Shown here one piece after another: positions 7,633-15,416 of a stretch of DNA of 64,000 bases (position 1 is the first letter of the stretch; the number at the start of each line of letters is the position of its first letter). The position numbers and the translations under genes were made by a program. This DNA is from Roseburia sp. (GTDB taxonomy: Bacteria; Bacteroidota; Bacteroidia; Bacteroidales; Bacteroidaceae): assembly GCA_023665185.1 (NCBI GenBank), contig JAMPEL010000002.1, positions 1-64,000 of the forward strand, given 5' to 3'. Under the pieces are notes generated by a model, which saw only the letters and a list, made by a program, of their open reading frames with translations, was not told the DNA's origin and did no database searches.

Positions 7633-7785
7633 GACAGACTCCTCCGTCACTTTGTGACACCTCCCCTAACTTAGGGGAGGAGCCTGGCTATCGTATTCGC
7701 AGCGAAGCCAATGGTTTGATTGACAAGGTATATAGCTCCTTCCTTAAGTTAGGGGAGGTGTCGCGAAGTGACGGAGGAGTCTGTC
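7633..7785. repeat. REP/MITE-like long inverted repeat
   Basis: Arms of about 48 nt (7633-7680 and 7738-7785) start and end with GACAGACTCCTCCGTCAC and its complement. They carry internal palindromes (CCTCCCCTAAC/TTAGGGGAGG and GTCAC/GTGAC). The 57-bp centre is unrelated. I know similar GGGGAGGTGTCxCGAAGTGACGGAGG-type sequences as dispersed elements in other gut bacteria (from memory, not checked). No coding capacity. Confidence 0.75.
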
Positions 7786-8156
7786 GAAATACACCCAAAA
7801 AACAGACTTACAAAAAGTCAAGGCTTCTGTCTGAACACACCAAAACACACTTGCAAAAAGTAAACAACCAGTCAAATCCAGCTTAAAACATCGCCTATAT
7901 CAAGACTCAATTCTATAAAAAAACAAGATGAATCACTCGAAATGCCGGATGAGTCTTTTTTTGTCGCCTTTCATGATGATGACGATGAATATCTACTGAT
8001 AGACGCAATTTGAGAGAACCGGTAATGTACCTTTTCCGTTTGACTGAATGATGCTTTTCTTTCGTTTTATATATTGAGATTCGTCCTGTCGGGAATTTAT
8101 CGGTTTCAAAACCTGATAAGCCATATTCTGTACTTGCTAAATTTGAAGAAAATATG
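7786..8156. other. Non-coding stretch upstream of nth
   Basis: I see no gene. It contains a short imperfect direct repeat (TTACAAAAAGTCAAG near 7808 and TTGCAAAAAGTAAAC near 7851) and a possible weak hairpin GACTCA/TGAGTC followed by seven T residues near 7950. Confidence 0.4.
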
Positions 8157-8164
8157 TAAGTTTG
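8157..8164 (+). promoter_or_regulatory. nth promoter -7 box (TAAGTTTG)
   Basis: Exact TAnnTTTG match. The implied start point (about 8169-8171) coincides with the upstream ATG at 8169, which favours the internal ATG at 8229 as the real start of nth. Confidence 0.55.
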
Positions 8165-8228
8165 CAGAATGAAAAATAGTGGAGACGGTCAAGTCATCGT
8201 GTCCGGTACAAGAAAAGCAAGGCTGACG

Positions 8229-8876
8229 ATGAGGAAACAGGAGCAATATGATGCGATAATAAGATATTTTGAAAAGGCGATGCCGGAAGTGGAGACGGAA
8301 CTGGAATACGGAAACCCATTTCAGCTTCTTGTGGCTGTGATATTGTCCGCGCAGTGTACGGACAAGCGCGTAAATATGGTTACTCCGAAACTTTTCGCCG
8401 ATTACCCTACGGCAGAAGTTATGGCGGAAGCCGAGTCGGATGTCATATACGAGTATATACGCAGTGTGAGCTATCCGAACAATAAGGCAAAGCATCTTGT
8501 GGGAATGGCACGTATGCTGCTCGAAAAGTTTGGCGGCGAGGTGCCCGATACGCTCGATGAGCTGGTGCAGCTTCCGGGTGTAGGGCGCAAGACAGCCAAT
8601 GTCATTCAGGCAGTGGTGTTTAACAAGGCGGCAATGGCTGTGGACACTCACATTTTTCGTGTAAGCCACCGCATTGGTCTGGTGGGCAACAAATGTACCA
8701 CACCCTATGCAGTGGAAAAAGAACTGACAGAGCATATCCCTGCAAATCTTATACCGAAGGCGCATCATTGGCTTTTGTTGCACGGACGCTATGTGTGTAC
8801 CGCGCGTAGTCCCAAATGCGACAAGTGTGGCATCAGGGAGTATTGTAAACATCCGCTCTCCAAAACTGTTTTGTGA
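8229..8876 (+). CDS. nth: Endonuclease III (DNA glycosylase/AP lyase)
   Basis: A base-excision repair enzyme that removes oxidised pyrimidines and cleaves the abasic site. The HhH motif LPGVGRKTANV includes the catalytic Lys of the GxGRKTA signature. The catalytic Asp lies in VDTHIFRV, and the [4Fe-4S] cysteines are in CTARSPKCDKCGIREYC (C-x6-C-x2-C-x5-C). I chose ATG 8229 (MRKQEQYDAIIRYF, about 215 residues, the usual length) over ATG 8169, because the promoter box ends at 8164 and the 20 extra residues have no counterpart in the family. The extra ATG would make a leaderless mRNA. Confidence 0.93.
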   Translation: MRKQEQYDAIIRYFEKAMPEVETELEYGNPFQLLVAVILSAQCTDKRVNMVTPKLFADYPTAEVMAEAESDVIYEYIRSVSYPNNKAKHLVGMARMLLEKFGGEVPDTLDELVQLPGVGRKTANVIQAVVFNKAAMAVDTHIFRVSHRIGLVGNKCTTPYAVEKELTEHIPANLIPKAHHWLLLHGRYVCTARSPKCDKCGIREYCKHPLSKTVL

Positions 8877-8966
8877 TATAACGAGGAATGGGTGCGTGGC
8901 GTCTTGTCGGTAGAGCCGTTTCGGGAATGACAAGATGTGTGCTTGTGCCTGTTTTGACTAATCTTT

Positions 8967-10217
8967 ATGACTATGTGGAAAAATCCAATCACATACATAT
9001 TCTTCACCTGTGTGGCTACAGGACAGATTGCCGCGCAGGAAAACGCAGTCTTTGCCGATAATCTGAAAAGCATACAAGTGGAGGTCAATGGCGAATGGGG
9101 CAGTCCGCCTGTCATGCTTCTCGGAGGCGGCAACTTTGTGGAAGTTAGCTTTGACGACCTCCAGCACAGCTATGTCCGATATACCTACCGCATTGTGCAT
9201 TGCAATGCCGACTGGACACCTTCCGACTTGCTTGAAAGCGAGTATTTGAACGGCTTTAACGGAAACAGGATAGAGGAGTATGAGCAGTCAATGAATACGG
9301 CGATGGAGTACAACCATTATTCTGTATGCATACCGAATGAGGATATAAAGTTGCTTGTCAGCGGCAACTATCGCATGGATATCTACGAGGATGGCGAGGA
9401 TGAACCCGTAGCGAGAGCCTGTTTCAGCGTGCTTGAACCCAGAGTGGGAGTGGATATAATGGTAAGTGGAAACACGGATATTGACACCAACAAGTCGCAT
9501 CAGCAATTGAGTTTCCACATAAACTATCAGGGCTATCAGGCAAACAACCCGCAAGAAGAGTTTAAGCCGGTGGTGTGTCAGAACAGGCGTTGGGACAACA
9601 GTGTGAGCGGAGTGCGTCCCACTTACATGCGGATGGACCAGTTGATTTATAGCCACAACCGTCAGCTTATATTCAATGCAGGCAACGAATACCGCCGTTT
9701 TGAGATTCTTGATGAGCATGTGCCGACCATGCGTGTGGACCGTATGGTGTATTCAGACCCCTATTATCATGCCGAACTGTTTGTCGATGAGCCTCGGCGC
9801 AATTATGTGTATGACGAGGATCAGGACGGACGCTATTGGGTGAGAAACAACGACAATGAGATGAATGATACTGAAAGCGATTATTTTCTTACTCATTTTC
9901 GTCTTGAAATGCCGCAGATGGCAGGAGGAGAAGTCTATCTCAACGGCGAGTTGACAAATAACAGACTGAGCGAGCAGTACAAGATGGAGTACGACTTGAT
10001 GGAACATGCCTACAAGGCTGTCGTACCTTTGAAGCAAGGATCATACAATTATCAGTACCTGTTTGTGCCGGACGGAAGCAGGATGGGGCAAACAGCCTAT
10101 ACGGAAGGTGATTTTTATCAGACTGAGAATGAATACTATGTGTATGTGTATCATCGTGCATTTGGCACAAAATATGACAAACTGGTTGGTTTTGGCAGCT
10201 TGAAATTCAGTAATTGA
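8967..10217 (+). CDS. T9SS plug protein domain protein (DUF5103 family)
   Basis: A 416-residue secreted protein with an N-terminal signal peptide (MTMWKNPITYIFFTCVATGQIAAQ). The body matches the DUF5103 family now linked to PlugA, which seals the Sov/SprA channel of the type IX secretion system. Recognisable parts are the N-terminal beta domain (FVEVSFDDLQHSYVRYTYRI, HCNADWTPSDLLESEYLNGF) and the middle segment YQGYQANNPQEEFKPVVCQN. The C-terminal third ends YKAVVPLKQGSYNYQYLFVP, an Ig-like fold by appearance. It starts 90 bp after nth and is followed 54 bp later by a secreted amidase-like gene. The first ATG (8967) and the next (8973) are both possible. Link to T9SS rests on family knowledge. 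Confidence 0.8.
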   Translation: MTMWKNPITYIFFTCVATGQIAAQENAVFADNLKSIQVEVNGEWGSPPVMLLGGGNFVEVSFDDLQHSYVRYTYRIVHCNADWTPSDLLESEYLNGFNGNRIEEYEQSMNTAMEYNHYSVCIPNEDIKLLVSGNYRMDIYEDGEDEPVARACFSVLEPRVGVDIMVSGNTDIDTNKSHQQLSFHINYQGYQANNPQEEFKPVVCQNRRWDNSVSGVRPTYMRMDQLIYSHNRQLIFNAGNEYRRFEILDEHVPTMRVDRMVYSDPYYHAELFVDEPRRNYVYDEDQDGRYWVRNNDNEMNDTESDYFLTHFRLEMPQMAGGEVYLNGELTNNRLSEQYKMEYDLMEHAYKAVVPLKQGSYNYQYLFVPDGSRMGQTAYTEGDFYQTENEYYVYVYHRAFGTKYDKLVGFGSLKFSN

Positions 10218-10271
10218 GCTGTTATAAGTGATGGACATTAATTTTCTAATCCCAAAAAAAGACTTTATTGC

Positions 10272-13121
10272 GTGACAAGATACATTATCATATTACAACT
10301 GCTGATGTGCTCTCTCTTTGCTGGAGCGCAGAACATACAAGGAATAGTCAGTGACTATTTTGACCAATATGAGCGCGTGGATGCCAAGATTGCAAGGACA
10401 AAACTAAAAAGCTGCCGGGTGGACGACAGCCGGAAAGAGATAACCATTGTGGCGGGAGGAGGCTTTCAGGAACAGCACTTTACGGAGAGTGAGGTGGACA
10501 AGGTGTATTCCGAAATCCGCGCCCTTCTTCCGAAGAAAATGAGGGACTACAAGATACAGGTCATTACAGATGACAGACCGATAGAGGAACTGGTTCCAAA
10601 CTTTTTCAGAAGCGGAAAGAAAGACGAGGCAAGATTGTGGACAAAAACTTATAGTGGCGCGCCGTGGGTAAAGAACATCAGCCGCCCCTATACGGCTTCA
10701 TCCGGGCTTGACGGCGCGCATATCTCATTATGGCAGAGCCACGGACTTTTTTTTCATTCGGACAAGAACGAATGGAGGTGGCAGAGACCGCGCTTGTTTT
10801 GTACGACGGAAGATTTGTTTTCCCAGACATTTGTCATACCTTATATCATACCGATGTTGGAAAATGCGGGAGCTGTGGTGTTCACTCCCCGGGAGCGCGA
10901 CTGGCAAAGCTGTGAAGTGATTGTCGATAATGACAATCCTCACAAAGACGGCATGTATATAGAGGGAGCGAAGAAAAAGAGCCACAAGCGGATATGGTAT
11001 AATGCGGCGGAATATGGTTTTGCGAACACCAAAGATGTGTATTTGCCGTGCGACTCGCCGTTTACATACGGTACATCGCGTTATATTGCCACTACGCGGG
11101 ATGAGAAAAACGAGGCGTTTGCGGAGTGGATTCCTGATATTCCGGAAGAAGGCAAATATGCGGTTTATGTATCATACCGCACTTTGCCGAACAGTGTGAC
11201 CGATGCGCATTATACGGTGTATCATAAAGGTGGCATGACCGAGTTTCAGGTGAACCAGCAGATTGGAGGAGGCACTTGGGTATATCTCGGAACGTTTGAG
11301 TTTGATGCGGGGACGCACGACTACGGTATGGTGGTGCTCACAAACCGCAGCGGAGAGAACGGGGCGGTCAGTGCCGATGCTGTGCGGTTTGGAGGCGGCA
11401 TGGGAAATATTGCGCGCGGAAACGGCATGTCGGATTTGCGTACAAGCGGTTTGCCGCGATGGGCGGAGGCTGCCAAATATTCTGTACAGTGGTATGGTAT
11501 GCCATACGATATATATGGCTCTTCGTTTGATGATGACTACCGCAATGACATCAATTGCCGCTCTCAGACATTGAACTATCTGTCGGGGAACTCTGTCTAT
11601 AATCCTCAGCGTGACGGACTTGGTGTGCCGTTTGAGCTTTCTGTGGCTTTCCATACAGATGCGGGATTCTCACGTACAGACGATTATGTAGGCTCGTTGT
11701 CTATATACAGAACTGATTTCAATGAAGGACTGACCGGTGCCGGACTTGACCGTTATGTGAATCGTGACCTTTCGAGTATCCTCCTTACGAATCTGTCGCG
11801 AGATTTGAAAAAATACGGATGGATGGTACGGCAGTTGTGGAACCGCAACTATGGTGAGGCGCGCGAGCCGATGGTGCCCGCATGTATTCTTGAAATGCTT
11901 TCACATCAGAATTTTGCCGACATGTGTAGAGGCTATGACCCGAAGTTCAAGTTCGATTTCTGCCGCTCTGTATATAAAAGCATAGTCAAGTTTGTGGCAA
12001 CGGAACACAAACGGAATTATGTGATACAGCCGCTTCCTGTAAGAAACTTTTCGGTGGGACTGAACGAGAAGAAGCGGACAGCGGAGTTGCGGTGGAAGCC
12101 AACGCAGGACGAGCTTGAGCCGACAGCTGAACCTACCCACTATATAGTGTACACTCGTACAGGCTATCAGGGATTTGACAACGGAATTATAGTCAAGGGA
12201 ACATCATGTTCTGTGGAACTGTTGCCGGATATGGTCTATTCTTTCAAGGTTGCGGCAGTGAACAAAGGTGGCGAGAGCTTCCCGTCGGAAACATTGTCGG
12301 CTTGTATCTCTTCCAAAAATGAGGGCACTATTTTGGTTGTCAATGCCTTTACGCGTCTTGACGGACCGGAAATCATTGATACGGAAAGCGAGCAGGGATT
12401 TGACCTTGATGCTGATCCCGGTGTGCAATATGGCCCTTTTGCCGGATTCTGCGGGCGGCAGCTAAGTTTCAATAAGGAGAATATAGGTTCGGAAACAAGA
12501 AGCGGACTTGGATATAGCGGCAGTGAGCTGGAAGGAAAAATTATTATGGGAAATACGTTTGACTATGTATTTGTTCATGGAAAAGCTATCAGGCGGGAAG
12601 GCAGACATTCGTTTGCCTCGGCAAGTGAGGGTGCAGTTCTCAATGGCGATGTGCGTTTGGACAATTACAAAATGGTAGATATGATATATGGTGTTCAGAA
12701 AGATTTTGACAGCAGGACATCACAGATGTTGGAAGATTACTGCCTCAAAGGTGGACGTGTACTCGTAAGCGGAGGCAATTTGCTGAAAAGAGGTGGGATG
12801 GTTTGCCCGTCACTTCGTGTGCGGTATGGAGGTTCGCTGACAAACAAACTCATAGATGGGGTGAGCGGTTGCGGACTTTCATTCAGCATATTCAGAGAAA
12901 TGAATCCCTTGTCTTACAGTGTCCCTTCGCCCGAAGTGCTGGAGGCGGGCGACAACGCTTTTGCCATGTTGCTGTATGGCAATGGGCAGACTGCGGGAAC
13001 GGCATATGATGGGGCGGACTACAAGGCTGTGACACTCGGTTTTCCGCTTGAGTGTATCACGGACGGCACTGTCCGCGACAGCCTTATGGGAGCCATAATC
13101 AGTTTCCTGTGCAAGAAATAA
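10272..13121 (+). CDS. Secreted amidase-like protein with FN3 domain ('xanthan lyase' family)
   Basis: A 949-residue exported protein (signal MTRYIIILQLLMCSLFAGAQ; GTG start at 10272). Databases usually label this family 'xanthan lyase', but I see the layout of a zinc amidase. SLWQSHG (His157), AFHTDAG (His461) and ILEMLSHQNFADM (Glu541) resemble the His...His...Glu pattern of Amidase_3-type N-acetylmuramoyl-L-alanine amidases. A golvesin-C-like beta domain is inserted between them (about 270-380, YAVYVSYRTLPN). A fibronectin type III domain follows (about 590-690). A C-terminal Rossmann-like or flavodoxin-like domain is possible (GGRVLVSGGNLL). It lies downstream of the T9SS plug gene. Cell-wall hydrolysis is inference. 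Confidence 0.65.
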   Translation: MTRYIIILQLLMCSLFAGAQNIQGIVSDYFDQYERVDAKIARTKLKSCRVDDSRKEITIVAGGGFQEQHFTESEVDKVYSEIRALLPKKMRDYKIQVITDDRPIEELVPNFFRSGKKDEARLWTKTYSGAPWVKNISRPYTASSGLDGAHISLWQSHGLFFHSDKNEWRWQRPRLFCTTEDLFSQTFVIPYIIPMLENAGAVVFTPRERDWQSCEVIVDNDNPHKDGMYIEGAKKKSHKRIWYNAAEYGFANTKDVYLPCDSPFTYGTSRYIATTRDEKNEAFAEWIPDIPEEGKYAVYVSYRTLPNSVTDAHYTVYHKGGMTEFQVNQQIGGGTWVYLGTFEFDAGTHDYGMVVLTNRSGENGAVSADAVRFGGGMGNIARGNGMSDLRTSGLPRWAEAAKYSVQWYGMPYDIYGSSFDDDYRNDINCRSQTLNYLSGNSVYNPQRDGLGVPFELSVAFHTDAGFSRTDDYVGSLSIYRTDFNEGLTGAGLDRYVNRDLSSILLTNLSRDLKKYGWMVRQLWNRNYGEAREPMVPACILEMLSHQNFADMCRGYDPKFKFDFCRSVYKSIVKFVATEHKRNYVIQPLPVRNFSVGLNEKKRTAELRWKPTQDELEPTAEPTHYIVYTRTGYQGFDNGIIVKGTSCSVELLPDMVYSFKVAAVNKGGESFPSETLSACISSKNEGTILVVNAFTRLDGPEIIDTESEQGFDLDADPGVQYGPFAGFCGRQLSFNKENIGSETRSGLGYSGSELEGKIIMGNTFDYVFVHGKAIRREGRHSFASASEGAVLNGDVRLDNYKMVDMIYGVQKDFDSRTSQMLEDYCLKGGRVLVSGGNLLKRGGMVCPSLRVRYGGSLTNKLIDGVSGCGLSFSIFREMNPLSYSVPSPEVLEAGDNAFAMLLYGNGQTAGTAYDGADYKAVTLGFPLECITDGTVRDSLMGAIISFLCKK

Positions 13122-13166
13122 GGATACAGACAACATACTTGATATATACAACAAACAATAATTTAT

Positions 13167-13505
13167 ATGTATAGAATACAGAGCAATGCTTCCGGAACGC
13201 GAAGTATAGAGGTTTCAGAAGAGAATTTGAAGACAATAGAGAAATATTCGTTGCTCAAGGGACTTGTGCCGAGCAGCGGTATTGTGGATGAGGAGACTCT
13301 TGACAAACTGAAGTGTAATGTGAAGTCGTACATCATGAGAAATGAGGAGTGCAAGGACCTTGTCGATTTGTGTTACAATGTGCTCTATCATGACAACATG
13401 AAGACTTTCGGTCTGAAAGAACTCATCATGCTTTATGTGAGCTGGAGCGATGAGCAGCAGGATGAGGAGAATGTGCAGGATGAAGTTGTAGTGGCCGATG
13501 AGTGA
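13167..13505 (+). CDS. Small acidic-tailed protein of unknown function, coupled to ygiQ
   Basis: A 112-residue soluble protein I do not recognise. It is helix-rich (EENLKTIEKYSLLKGL, KDLVDLCYNVLYHDNM) and ends in a very acidic tail (DEQQDEENVQDEVVVADE). Its last codons overlap the ATG of ygiQ by 8 bp (ATGAGTGA), so the two are translationally coupled and likely function together. No membrane segment or signal peptide. Starts at ATG 13167. Confidence 0.7.
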   Translation: MYRIQSNASGTRSIEVSEENLKTIEKYSLLKGLVPSSGIVDEETLDKLKCNVKSYIMRNEECKDLVDLCYNVLYHDNMKTFGLKELIMLYVSWSDEQQDEENVQDEVVVADE

Positions 13506-15363
13506 GTACAGACTGACGGACTGGTTGCCGACGACTAAAAAAGAGGTGGAGCTGAGAGGATGGGACGAGCTGGATGTCATTCTTTTCAGTGGTGACGCTT
13601 ATGTGGATCATCCCTCATTTGGTGTGGCGGTTATCGGACGGATACTGGAGGCGGAGGGACTGCGTGTAGCGATTGTGCCTCAGCCTGATTGGCATGGCGA
13701 CTTGCGTGACTTCAAGAAACTCGGACAGCCGCGTCTGTTTTTTGGAGTGTCTCCGGGATGTATGGACTCTATGGTCAATAAATATACGGCAAACAGACGC
13801 TTGCGCTCTGAAGATGCCTATTCGCCAGACGGGCGTCATGACATGCGTCCGGAATATCCGACTATTGTCTATACCCAAATATTGAAGCGGCTCTATCCGG
13901 ATGTCCCGGTGGTGATTGGCGGAATAGAGGCTTCTCTTCGCAGGCTTACCCATTATGATTATTGGCACGACCGGCTGGAGCCAAGCATTCTCTATAGCAG
14001 CGGTGCCGATTTGCTTGTCTATGGAATGGGCGAGAAGCCTATGATTTCGCTTGCCCGTTTGCTTGCAGAGCAGGGAAGGGAAGTGGATACAAGGTTGTTT
14101 CACAATTTGATGCTTCGGTTTCCACAGCGTCAGACGGTGATATTGTTAGATCAAAAGGAAATTCCGCAAGGAATAAAGAGCGATGATATATTGTTGCATT
14201 CTCATGCGAGATGTCTTGCGGACAAGCGTTGTCAGGCTGAGAACTTCCGGCATATAGAGGAGGAGTCGAACAAGTATGAGGCACTGCGTATCATACAGGA
14301 GGTGGACGGAAAGTATGCCGTAGTGTATCCGCCTTACCAGCCGCTTACTCAGGATGAACTGGACCATTCGTTTGATTTGCCTTATACAAGGCTTCCGCAT
14401 CCAAAATATAAGAGCAAGCGCATTCCTGCATACGATATGATAAAGTTTTCCGTATGCCTGCACAGAGGATGTTTTGGCGGTTGTGCTTTCTGTACTATTT
14501 CTGCTCATCAGGGAAAGTTCATTGTCAATCGCAGTAAGGAAAGCATACTGAAGGAGGTGAAGGCGATTGTGAGGATGCCTGACTTCAAAGGCTATTTGAG
14601 CGATCTTGGCGGACCAAGTGCGAACATGTATTCCATGCACGGAAAGAACCTTGACATCTGCCATAAGTGCAAACGTCCTTCGTGCGTGCATCCGCAGATT
14701 TGCGGAAATTTGAACACCGACCATAGCCGTTTGCTTGATATTTACCACACCGTGGACGCTTTGCCGGAAGTGAAGAAGAGCTTTATCGGCAGTGGAGTGC
14801 GCTATGACTTGTTGCTGCACGACAGCGGTGATGAGAAAGTGAACAGGGTGAACGCTAAGTATATGCGTGAACTGATTGTGAGGCATGTGAGCGGAAGGCT
14901 GAAGGTGGCTCCGGAGCATACTTCTGACAAGGTGCTTTATTTGATGAGGAAGCCGTCGTTCAAGCTGTTCTATGATTTCAAGCATGTGTTTGATAAGATA
15001 AATAGGGAAGAACATCTGAACCAACAGCTTATACCTTATTTTATAAGCAGTCATCCCGGGTGTATGGCAGAGGATATGGCGGAACTTGCTGTGCTGACGA
15101 AAAATCTTGATTTCAAACTTGAGCAAGTGCAGGACTTCACACCGACTCCAATGACTGTGAGCACCGAGGCATGGTATACAGGTCTTCATCCCTATACTTT
15201 GGAACCGGTGTTTTCTGCAAAGACGGCAAAGGAAAAGCTTGCCCAAAGGCAGTTCTTTTTCTGGTATAAGCCGGAGGAGAAAAGAAAAATCATGGACGAG
15301 CTTCGGAGAATGGGCCGAAATGATTTGGCGGAAAGACTGTTTGGCAAGAACAAACGAAAATAG
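13498..15363 (+). CDS. ygiQ: YgiQ family radical SAM protein
   Basis: A 621-residue radical SAM enzyme of the YgiQ family. The N-terminal cobalamin-binding-like domain includes DVILFSGDAYVDHPSFG (about 26-42). The [4Fe-4S] motif is C325-x3-C329-x2-C332 in HRGCFGGCAFCTIS, and the SAM-binding Gly-rich segment follows. A second Cys-rich region (DICHKCKRPSCVHPQICGN) may hold another cluster. The reaction is not established for the family. Overlaps the preceding small gene by 8 bp and is followed 53 bp later by a PIF1-type helicase gene. Size is normal. Confidence 0.92.
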   Translation: MSEYRLTDWLPTTKKEVELRGWDELDVILFSGDAYVDHPSFGVAVIGRILEAEGLRVAIVPQPDWHGDLRDFKKLGQPRLFFGVSPGCMDSMVNKYTANRRLRSEDAYSPDGRHDMRPEYPTIVYTQILKRLYPDVPVVIGGIEASLRRLTHYDYWHDRLEPSILYSSGADLLVYGMGEKPMISLARLLAEQGREVDTRLFHNLMLRFPQRQTVILLDQKEIPQGIKSDDILLHSHARCLADKRCQAENFRHIEEESNKYEALRIIQEVDGKYAVVYPPYQPLTQDELDHSFDLPYTRLPHPKYKSKRIPAYDMIKFSVCLHRGCFGGCAFCTISAHQGKFIVNRSKESILKEVKAIVRMPDFKGYLSDLGGPSANMYSMHGKNLDICHKCKRPSCVHPQICGNLNTDHSRLLDIYHTVDALPEVKKSFIGSGVRYDLLLHDSGDEKVNRVNAKYMRELIVRHVSGRLKVAPEHTSDKVLYLMRKPSFKLFYDFKHVFDKINREEHLNQQLIPYFISSHPGCMAEDMAELAVLTKNLDFKLEQVQDFTPTPMTVSTEAWYTGLHPYTLEPVFSAKTAKEKLAQRQFFFWYKPEEKRKIMDELRRMGRNDLAERLFGKNKRK

Positions 15364-15416
15364 AATGTAATAATCCGGCGGGAATGTATTAAATAACTGA
15401 CTCAACTTACCAAATT

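Noticed and set aside
14146..15405. Long minus-strand frame (419 codons) opposite ygiQ
   Set aside because: Antisense shadow of a well-recognised gene; composition is His/Arg/Leu-rich nonsense with no domain.
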